A program made the position numbers and the translations under genes. A DNA stretch of 64,000 nt from positions 744,001 to 808,000 of the forward strand of contig NZ_CP030771.1 in the NCBI RefSeq assembly GCF_006088715.1. Direction: 5' to 3'. Each line of letters begins with the position of its first letter. Position 1 is the stretch's first letter. The notes beneath the pieces are model-generated. The model was given only the letters and a program-made list of their open reading frames with translations, made no database searches and had not been told where the DNA came from. Origin of the DNA: Streptomyces sp. YIM 121038 (GTDB taxonomy: Bacteria; Actinomycetota; Actinomycetes; Streptomycetales; Streptomycetaceae). Shown here piece by piece: positions 37,001-64,000 of the stretch.

Positions 37001-40000
37001 CGACGATCGCGATGTCGGTGACGTGCTCCGCGCGCGGCGGCGCGGGCGTGGTCCGCGCCGGAGCCGGAGCCGGTGCCTCGGCCTCGGGGGCCGTCGCGCC
37101 GAGTGCGGCGCGCAGCCGCCGCGGGTACTCCTCGGCGAAGTGCTCGCTGAGCGCGCGGACCGTACGGACCTCGAAGAACAGCGTCTTCGACAGCTCCCCG
37201 AAGGTGTCCTCCAGGTGGTGGGTGAGCTCCATCGCCATCATGGAGTCCATGCCGTAGAACTCCAACGGCGTGTCGACGTCGAGGCGTTCCGCGTCGACTT
37301 CGAGCGCCGCGGCGAGCTGGTCGCGCAGGTACGGCAGCGCGCGCCCGGCGAGCGTGGTGTCGCCGCCGTCGGCCGCGGCGGGGTGCTCCGTGGCGGACGG
37401 GGCCGCCGCGGCAGGGTGCTCGGTGGCGGACGGGGCCGCCTCGGCGGGCAGCACCCGGGCGAGCAGGCCGGTCAGTTCGGCGCACACCCGGCCCTCGGTG
37501 TCGAGGAGGGTGAGGTCCAGCTTCGCGGACGTGTCGCCGGGGCGGCTGCCGTCCTGATACCGGATCCAGGCGTACGCCGTCGCCGGGGTGGCCGCCAGGA
37601 CGTCCACCTCCTGGAGGGCGAAGGGCAGCGCGGGCCGCGCGGGGGCCGCGCCGTGGCCGTCGCCGCCGAGCCCGAGGCCGATCGTGGCCTGGAGGGCGCC
37701 GTCGAGGATGCTCGGGTGCAGCGCGTAGGCGGCGGTGGTCTCCGCCGCGCGGGGCAGACGCAGTTCGGCGAGCGCCTGGGGGCGGCCCGCGGCGTCGGTG
37801 CCGACGGCCAGCGTCGTCAGGGAGCGCTGCGCCGGGCCGTACTCCATTCCCACGCGGTCGTATAGGGCGTAGAGGTCGGCGGCGGCGAAGGACGTTTGGG
37901 CGCAGGCGGCGCGCAGGTCCGCGAGCGGGAGCGCCGGACGCTCGGCGGGCGCCTCGGCCAGCCGCGCGCGGCCCTGGCTGGACAGCGTCCGCTCGCCGTC
38001 GGGGCCGACGGTGTGGAGCGTGTACGCGTAGGCGTCCGGGCCCGTCGGCTTCAGGTCCAGGCGCACGTCGAGGCCGTCGTCCGCGGCGCAGGCGGCGGGC
38101 CGCAGCCACACCACGTCGCTGAGCCGGACGCGGCCCGGCGCCGCCGTGGTGCGGGCGACGGCCGCGCGGGCCATCTCCAGGTGCGCGGCGCCCGGCAGGA
38201 CGCGCAGACCACGTACCTGATGGTCCTTCAGAAAGGGTTCGGAGCCGTCGAAGACGGTGCGGTACGCCGTCGGGGTGCCGTCCGGGGCGTGGTGCAGCAT
38301 CGGGTGCGCGCCGGGCGCGCCGTCCGGACGCGCGGCCGAGGGCGCGGTGGCGCGCCCCGCCCAGTAGCGCTCCTCGGCGAACGGGTACGTCGGCAGGCCT
38401 GTCCGCACGGGCCGGTCCCCCGGCCCGTACAGGCTCTGCCAGTCGAGGGGGTGACCGGCCGCCCACCGGGTGAGGGCTTCGTCGTACTCCCCCTCCACGA
38501 GGGGGTGCCCGGTGTCCTGTGCGGTGTTTGTCCGGCGGGACACGCTGCCGCGGTGCCAGCCGTCGTGGGCGCCGGGGTCCGTCAGGAACGACGTCAGCCT
38601 GCGCTCCAGGTCGGCGAGCGAGGTGACCCGGGTCGCGAGCCGCTCCTCCATCGCGTCGCGTCCCACCTGGAGCGTGAACGCGAGGTCGGCGAGGCGCCCC
38701 TCGTACCCGGCCCTCAGGTGGTCGCGCAGCGCCCGTGCCCGCGCGACGAGTTGCTCCTCGGTACGCGCGGACAGCGGGATCAGCGCCACGGCCGGCGCGG
38801 GTGCCCCGGCCCGGGGCGCGGTGCCCGTGTGCGCGTCGGCGTGCGTTTCCATGGCCGCGTGTCCCCCGTGGTCCTCGTCGTGCTCATCGACGTACTCCTC
38901 GATGACGACGTGCGCGTTGACGCCGCCGAAGCCGAAGGAGCTGACACCCGCCCGGCGCGGCAGCGCCCGGCCCTCGGCGTCGTGTGCCCGCTGCCACGGC
39001 CGCCGCTCGCGGACGACCTCGAACGGGCTGTCCGTGAAGTCCAGGTAGGGGTTGAGGTCCGCGCAGTGCAGGCTCTCGACCAGGGTGGCGTGGCGCATCT
39101 GGAGCAGCACCTTGATGACCCCGGCGACGCCCGCGGCCAGCTCCAGGTGCCCGATGTTGCTCTTGACCGAGCCGAGGCCGCAGCGAGCCGGTGCGTCCAG
39201 GTGGCCCGGTGCTCCCTCGGTCTCCGCGTACAGCTCGCCGAAGGCGCTCTTGAGGCCGTTCAGCTCGACGGGGTCGCCGAGTTCGGTGCCGGTGCCGTGC
39301 GCCTCGACGTAGGTGACGGTGCGCGGGTCGACGCCCGCGTCGCGGTAGGCGCTCTTGAGGAGGTCCGCCTGGGCGCGCGGGTTGGGCGCGGTGAGGGAGT
39401 GGGCGCGGCCCCCGTGGTTGACGGCGCTGCCGCGGATGACGCCGAGGATCCGGTCGCCGTCGCGCCGGGCGTGGCGCAGCGGCTTCAGGACCAGGACGCC
39501 GACGCCCTCGCCGCGCACGTACCCGTTGGCCCGCGCGGAGAAGGTCTTGCAGCGGCCGTCCTCGCAGAGCATGCCCGCGCGGCTGTAGCCGATGTGCAGG
39601 TCGGGGCTGACGATGGTGTTGACGCCGCCGACGAGCGCGAGGCCGCTGCGGCCCGAGCGCAGCAGCTCGACACCGCGGTGCAGCGCGACGAGCGAGCTCG
39701 AACACGCCGTCTCCACGGGCTCGCTGGGGCCGTGCAGGTCGAGCAGGTAGCTGACGCGGTTGGGGCCCACGGAGCCGGAGACTCCGGTCGCGGCGTAGCC
39801 GTCCTCGCCCGCCCGCTCCCCCGTGACGAGGCTGCCGTAGCCGCTCGGCGCGGTGCCGATCAGGACGGCGGTGTCGCTTCCCGCCAGGCCGGAGGGCGCG
39901 TACCCGGCGTCCTCCAGCGCCTGCCAGGCGTGGGTGAGCAGCAGCCGCTGCTGCGGATCCATGCTGCGCGCCTCGCGGGGCGAGATGCCGAAGAACAGCG

Positions 40001-43000
40001 GGTCGAACCGGTCGACGCCGTCGAGGAACCCGCCCCAGCGCACGGCCTTCTTGCCGCGCGGGACATCCGGGTCCTGCTCCAGGGCGCGCCAGTCCCAGCG
40101 GTCCTCGGGTATCTCCGTGATGCAGTCCTTGCCCGCGTGCAGGTTCTCCCAGAACGCCGACAGGTCGGGCGCCTGCGGGAAGCTGCCGCTCATGCCGATG
40201 ACGGCGATGGGCTCGGCGGTGCCGAGGCCGTCGGCGGCGGGCTCGTGGGCGGCGGGCTCCTCGCAGGGGCGTGCCTCTTGCGGCTGCTCCTCGTACGACT
40301 CGTTCCGGTACGACGCGTTCTGGTACGACTCGTTCTCGTACGGAGTCTCCGGGGCCGGAGCCGTCGGTGCGGGTGCCGTGGCCGCCAGGTGTGCCGCCAC
40401 GCTGTCCACGGTCCGGTGCTCGAAGAACACGGTGGGCGCCAGGGGCGTGCCGAAGCGGTCGCCGAGGCGGTTCGCGAGCTCGGTCAGGCTGATGGAGTCG
40501 AAGCCGTACTCACCGAACTCCCCGTCGCCCTCGATCTCCTCGGCGGGGACCTTCAGCTGCCCGGACACCTCCGCGATCACGGCCTGCCGGATCGCGTCCA
40601 GGCCGGGCGCCGCGACCAGGCCGGGCGCCTCGACCGGGGCGGGTGCGGTGACCGGGGCGGGCTCCACGGCCGGGGCGCCGTGGTCGGCGGGCGTCGTGGA
40701 CGCGTGCCCGGCGATGTGGGCGGCGAGCGCGCCCACGGTGGTGTGCTCGAAGAAGACGGTGGGCGCGAGGCTCAGCCCGTGGTCGTCGTTGAGGCGCCGC
40801 GCGAGCTCGCTCAGGCTGATGGAGTCGAAGCCGTACTCACCGAACTCCCCGTCCCCGTCGATCTCTTCGGCGGGGACCTTCAGCTGCTCGGAGACGGCGG
40901 CGACCAGCGTGCGTTCCCACGCGTCGCGGGTGGGGCGCGCCGCGGTGGCGGGCGCCTGCGTGGCCGGGGCGGGCGACGGCCGCTCCGTGGTGATCTGCGC
41001 GGACAGGCGGTCGAGCAGCCGAGCGCGGTCGCCGCAGAGCAGGAGGGTGTGGCGGGAGTCGCCCGCGACCGCCTCGGTCAGGGCCCGCAGGCCCGCCTCG
41101 GTGGGCAGGGGCGTCACGCCGATCCCGCGCAGCCCTTCGAGGGCGGCGTCGTCGAGCCGCATGCCGCCGTCGGCCCACAGCGGCCAGCCGACGGACATGG
41201 AGCGGCCGGACCTGAGGCCGCGCGCGGCCAGGTCGGCGCGGTAGCCGACGTAGGCGTCGAGGAACGCGTTGGCCGCGGCGTAGTCGCCCTGCCCCGCGCT
41301 CCCGAGCGCGGCCGCCGTGGAGGAGAAGACGACCAGGTGGTCGAGGGGCTGCCCGGCGGTGGCCTCGTCGAGGTTGACCAGGCCGGTGGTCTTGGGGGCG
41401 AGGACGGCGGCCAGGTCCCCGTCCTTCTTGGTGGCGAGGTAGCCGTCGCGGAGCACTCCGGCGCAGTGCACGACGCCGTGCAGCGCGCCGTGGCGGGAGA
41501 CGACGTCCGCGACGAGCGCGTCGACGGCCTGGCGGTCGGTGACGTCCGCCTGCCGGTACTCGACGCTGACGCCCGGCGTCGCGAGGGCGGCGAGGCGCGG
41601 CCGTGCGTCCTCGGCCGCGGAGCGTCCGACGAGGACGACCGTGCCGGTGCGCAGGGCGCGGGACAGCTCCCGGGCGACGTGCAGGCCGAGCCCGCCGGTT
41701 CCGCCGGTGATCAGGTACACGCCGCCGTCGCGCCACGGCGACGCGGCGGCCCCGTGCGCGGGCCGCGCCCCGGCCTCGGTGAGCCGCCTGGCGTACCGCT
41801 GGCCGCCCTGCTGCCGGACGTGCTGCTCGGTGTGGGCGCGGGCGCCCGCCTCGACGGCTTCGGCGAGCGCCGCCGCGGACCGCTCGTCGGCGGCGTCGAG
41901 GGGGTCGAGGTGTTCCAGGAGCTGGGTGCGCAGCCACGGGTGTTCCAGGGCGGCCGTGCGCAGCAGCCCGGACACTCCGGTCAGCACCTGGGCGGCCGGG
42001 GCGCCGTGCCCCAGGACGACGATCTGGGTGAGGCCGCCGTCCGGCAGGTCACCGGCCGCGATCAGGGTGCGCAGCTCGCCCAGGACGTCCCGCGTCAGAC
42101 GGGCGTACGCGACGTCCAACGGACGGTCCGCAGCTACTTCGGACGTGTGCAGGACGACGCTGCGGGGCAGCCGGGCGCGCAGCGTCGACGCGGCCGCGTC
42201 GGCTCCGGGGCCGACGAGCCAGACGACCCGCTCGGCCGGTTCGGCGTCGGGGGCGGCGGACGGCTCGGGCAGCGGCGTCCAGCAGGGCTCGAGCACCAGC
42301 AGGTCACCGGGGGCGTCCTGGCGTCGCGGGGCCTCGGACGGCGGTGCGTCGACGGCTGCCGCGGGGGCTTCACCGGCCAGCCAGTAGGAGTCCTGCGCGA
42401 ACGGGTACGCGGGCAGGGAGAGGCGGGCCGGACGCCGGTCGGGCGCGTACAGGAGCTCGAACGCGACGGCCGCGCCCCGGGCGTACTCCGCGGCGAGCGT
42501 CAGGAGCCGGTCCGGGTCGGTCAGTTCCCGGGCCGCCCGCACGTCCGGCCGGGCCGGGCGCTGGGGCTTGTGGTCACCGGTGTGGGCGGACGGCGCGCTG
42601 CCCGTGTCCAGCCAGGTGCGCAGTCGCGCGGCGGCCCCCGCCGTGGTGTCGGCGACGAACGCGAGGCGGTGGCGGAAGTGCTTGCGGCCCCGGCCCAGGG
42701 TGTGGCTGACGTCGCGCAGGCTCAGGCCGGGGTGCGCTTCGAGGTGGGCGGCGAGCTGGCGTGCCCGGTCCTTCAGCTGCCCGGCCGTGCGGGCGGACAG
42801 CGCGATCAGGCGGGAGCCGTCGTGGGGTGCGGCCGCCGGGGCCGTCTCGGGGGCCTCGGCCAGGACGACGTGGGCGTTCGTGCCGCTGTAGCCGAAGGAG
42901 CTGACGGCGGCCAGGCGCGGCCGGTCGGCGGGCCGCCACGCGCGCGCCCGGGTGTTGACGTAGAAGGGCGTGCCGTCCAGGTCGATGTGCTCGTTGAGGC

Positions 43001-45256
43001 GCTCGTACTGGGCGGTCGGCGGCAGCGTCGCGTGCTCCAGGGCGAGGGTGGCCTTGAGGACCCCGGCGACGCCCGCGGCGCACGCGGTGTGGCCGATGTT
43101 GCTCTTCACGGAGCCGATGGCGCAGTGGCCGCGGCGGTCGGTGCGCGCGGTGAAGCTGTCGACGAGGCCGTCGATCTCGACGGGGTCGCCCAGGGCGGTG
43201 CCGGTGCCGTGCGCCTCGACGAGCTCGATGTCGCCGGGGTCGATGCCGAACTTGTCGTAGACGTGCTTCTGGAGCCGGGCCTGGGCCTCGGCGTTGGGGG
43301 CGGTGATGCCGTTGGACCTGCCGTCCTGGTTCACGCCCCAGCCCTTGATGACGGCGTGGATCCGGTCGCCGTCCGCCTGCGCGTCGGCGAGCCGCTTCAG
43401 GAGGACGACGCCGACGCCCTCGGCCGGTACGAAGCCGTTGGCGCGCTCGTCGAAGGCGTAGCAGCGGCCGTCGGGCGAGAGGGCCCGCAGCTGGCTCATG
43501 GCCACGTGGACGCCGGGGCCGGGGATGACCCAGACGCCGCCCGCGAGCGCGGTGTCGCTGTCGCCGAGGCAGAGGCTGTCGCAGGCCTGGGCGATGGCCA
43601 CCAGCGACGACGAGCAGGAGGTGTCGATGGAGAGGCAGGGGCCCTTGAGGTTCAGGGCGTAGGAGACGCGGCTGGCGAGGATGGCGCTGTTGGTGCCGAG
43701 GTTCTGGTGCGCGCTCAGGCCCGCCGCGTCGGCCGTGGCGCCGTAGCCGTTCACGGAGCAGCCGACGAAGACGCCGCACTGGGTGCCGGAGAGGTCGTCG
43801 GGGTCGTAGCCCGCCTCCTCGACGCAGCGCCAGCTCTCCTGGAGCAGGAGGCGCTGCTGGGGGTCCATGGCCGCGGCCTCGCCGGGCGAGACGGAGAAGA
43901 AGAGCGGGTCGAACCGGTCCGCGTGCTCCAGGACGCCCATCCACTTGCTGGAGGACTTCCCGGGCACGCCGGGCCGCTCGTCGTAGAACCTCTCCACGGG
44001 CCAGCGCGAGGACGGGACTTCGGATATGCAGTCGCGGCCGTCGAGGATGTTCCGCCAGAACGCGTCGAGGTCCGCCGCCTTGGGGAAGGCGCCGGACATG
44101 CCGATGACGGCGATGTCCACGAGGCCGGGGACCCGCCGGGACCCGGCGGCGGTGGCGGGCGCGGTGCCGGCTTCCGGGGCCGCCTCGGCGGTGGGCCGCG
44201 GCGCGGGCTCCGGTGCGGGCGCGGGCGCGACGGGGCGCTCGGGCGCCACGGCGGGCTCGGGCTCGACAGCGGCCGTGGGCTCCGGCTCCACGGCGGGCGC
44301 GGGCTCCGGCTCGGGTGCGGGGTCCGCTGTCACGGTGGGCTCGGGCCGGGCGGCCGCCCCCTCGTCGGGGGCCGAGGCGCCGTGCTCCCGCGCCAGGTAC
44401 CCCGCCAGGTCACTGATCGTCGGGTGCCCGTACACCGTGGTCGCGGACAGCGAGAGCCGAAGGCGCGTGTTGAGGGTCCGGGTCCAGGTGACCCCGGAGA
44501 TCGAGTCGAGGCCCAGCTCCACGAAGGGCGCCTCGTCGTCCAGTTCGGACGCGGTGAGCTCCAGCTCCTTGGCGAGGCTGGCCCGCAGCCAGGCGGCGAG
44601 CGCGGCCTCGGTGGCGGGGGCGGCCTCGGTGGCGGGCGCGGGCTCCGCCTCCTTCACGGCCACCGGCGCGGGCTCCTCGACGGGCGCCGGGCCCTCGTCG
44701 CCCGCGCCGAGCAGCTCGGCGAGGTGGCCCGCGAGGTCGTCGACCGTGGGGTGGCTGTAGACCTGGGTCGCGGAGAGCGACAGCTGGAAGTGCGTGTTCA
44801 GCTTCCGGGTCCAGGTGACACCCGTGATCGAGTCGAGGCCCAGCTCCACGAAGGGCGCCTCGTCATCGATGTCGGCCGCGACGAGTTCGAGCTCCGCCGC
44901 GAGGCTCTCGCGCAGGTGCGCGGCGATGTCCGGGCGCCCCGGCGCGGACGTACCGCGGGCGGCCGAGGACCCAGGGGGTGTGGCACTCATCTGTTCTCCC
45001 ATGGCGCCCTCGAACAGGGCGGACAACGTACGGAACGTGGGGTGACCGCAGACCTGGGCCACGGTGACGGACAGCTCGAGGGTTCGGTTGACCTCGTGCA
45101 GCCACTGGGCGCAGCCGAACGAATCGAGACCCAGCTCCACGAGGGACGCGTCGTCACGGCTCGGAGCCACTTCGGTTCCAAGGACGACGGCCAGCGTGTC
45201 GCGCAGGTACCGATGCAGGTCGCTTTTCGCGTGGATCTTAATACGTGGCGCGGGCA

Positions 45257-45257
<1 letters not shown>
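31056..45257 (-). CDS. PKS2: ACP3 / KS-KR-ACP2 / KS-DH-ACP / KS-KR-ACP / KS0-ACP
   Basis: 4733 residues; ATG at 45257 overlapping the PKS1 stop (TGATG). Domains: three ACPs with Ser near 45, 143 and 251, each with Trp six residues after Ser; KS5 about 379-810 (Cys548); KR5 near 1177; two near-identical ACPs (Ser near 1478 and 1586); KS6 about 1680-2130 (Cys1852); DH6 about 2310-2600 (DHQVRGLRVLP and HPSILDGALQ); ACP6 near 2671; KS7 (Cys2925); KR7 near 3533; ACP7 near 3860; KS8 (Cys4129), where EAHGTGT reads EAAANGS and the catalytic His is Ala4263, so it should be non-elongating; ACP8 near 4647. No AT domains. Linkers hold short tandem repeats. The ACP triplet is most likely the acceptor for beta-branching; KS0-ACP8 hands the chain to the first C domain of NRPS1. 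Confidence 0.95.
31505..31576. repeat. Tandem repeat, 4 x 18 bp, in the KS8-ACP8 linker of PKS2
   Basis: Four units of 18 bases (type unit CGGGCGTGGGGGCCGCGT) encode APTPDA-like hexapeptides. It forms a flexible Ala/Pro linker between KS8 and its ACP. Confidence 0.85.
37381..37446. repeat. Tandem repeat, 2 x 33 bp, in the DH6-ACP6 linker of PKS2
   Basis: Two 33-base units differing at a few positions encode an 11-residue repeat (APSATEHPAAA). It is a linker duplication between DH6 and ACP6. Confidence 0.85.
40294..40338. repeat. Tandem repeat, 3 x 15 bp, in the ACP5b-KS6 linker of PKS2
   Basis: Three 15-base units (TACGACTCGTTCCGG type) encode NESYx/NASYx pentapeptides. The Asn/Tyr/Glu content is unlike the Ala/Pro linkers elsewhere in the protein. 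Confidence 0.8.
44400..45257 (-). other. Triplet of Trp-flagged ACPs opening PKS2 (beta-branching acceptor)
   Basis: Three ACPs in a row with LGLDSFGCAQW (45104-45136), LGLDSITGVTW (44811-44843) and LGLDSISGVTW (44485-44517). The second and third are close copies; the first is more divergent. A Trp about six residues past the phosphopantetheine Ser is the published signature of ACPs that serve beta-branching enzymes. No other ACP in the window has it at that position. The triplet completes the module whose KS, MT and hydrolase lie at the end of PKS1. Confidence 0.85.

Positions 45258-64000
<18,743 letters not shown>

Noticed and set aside
37600..38310. DH6 as a pyran synthase domain
   Set aside because: Both dehydratase motifs (HxxxGxxxxP and the Asp in HPSILDGALQ) look canonical, so I kept it as DH.

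Overview
The window looks like a piece of a Streptomyces (or close actinomycete) chromosome. It is very GC-rich, third codon positions are almost always G or C, GTG starts are common, and the left part carries typical streptomycete genes. The 64 kb divide into a left flank of ordinary genes (about 1-6950) and a very large leftward operon (7015 to beyond 64000) encoding a trans-acyltransferase PKS/NRPS assembly line.

Left flank, rightwards unless noted: a small membrane protein (73-339), an aminoglycoside 6-adenylyltransferase-like protein (344-1189), a membrane-anchored Ser/Thr kinase (1368-3218), a LysR-type effector-domain protein with no DNA-binding domain (3231-4025, leftward) divergent from a DUF5997-type protein (4131-4529), a Cys-rich pentapeptide-repeat protein (4689-5516) and a cytochrome P450 (5700-6932). 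A strong bidirectional hairpin (6969-6998) separates the P450 from the biosynthetic operon. The P450 may or may not belong to the pathway.

Biosynthetic operon, all leftward, in transcription order. PKS1 (64000-45257, 5' end outside the window): KS-DH-KR-cMT-ACP-ACP / KS-ACP / C-A(Gly)-PCP / KS-KR-ACP / KS-MT-alpha/beta hydrolase. PKS2 (45257-31056): ACP-ACP-ACP / KS-KR-ACP-ACP / KS-DH-ACP / KS-KR-ACP / KS0-ACP. NRPS1 (31059-23410): C-A(Ser)-PCP / C-A(Thr, interrupted by an FkbM-type O-methyltransferase)-PCP. NRPS2 (23413-14126): C-A(Thr)-PCP / C-A(unknown, interrupted by an N-methyltransferase)-PCP / terminal C with a lost active site. The four megasynthase genes overlap by stop/start codons. 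They are followed by a beta-branching (HMG-CoA-synthase) cassette: ACP, decarboxylating KS, HMGS, and a fused ECH1-enoylreductase. Last comes a two-domain discrete acyltransferase/acyl hydrolase. No PKS module contains an AT, so malonyl units must be loaded in trans.

How it fits together (inference): a chain begun upstream of the window is extended by polyketide units and one glycine, then receives a beta-alkyl branch. The branch site is the module split between the C-terminal KS of PKS1 and the ACP triplet that opens PKS2; all three of these ACPs carry the Trp flag for beta-branching. After three more extension modules and one non-elongating KS, the chain acquires Ser, O-methyl-Thr, Thr and an N-methylated residue.

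The most interesting point is the beta-branching module. The cassette has the dehydrating ECH1 but no decarboxylating ECH2 in this window. The same module carries a methyltransferase fused to an alpha/beta hydrolase. This pairing suggests a retained carboxylate that is methyl-esterified, and perhaps later unmasked, in a BioC/BioH- or bryostatin-like way. Chain release is also unexplained: there is no thioesterase, and the last C domain lacks its HHxxxDG histidines.
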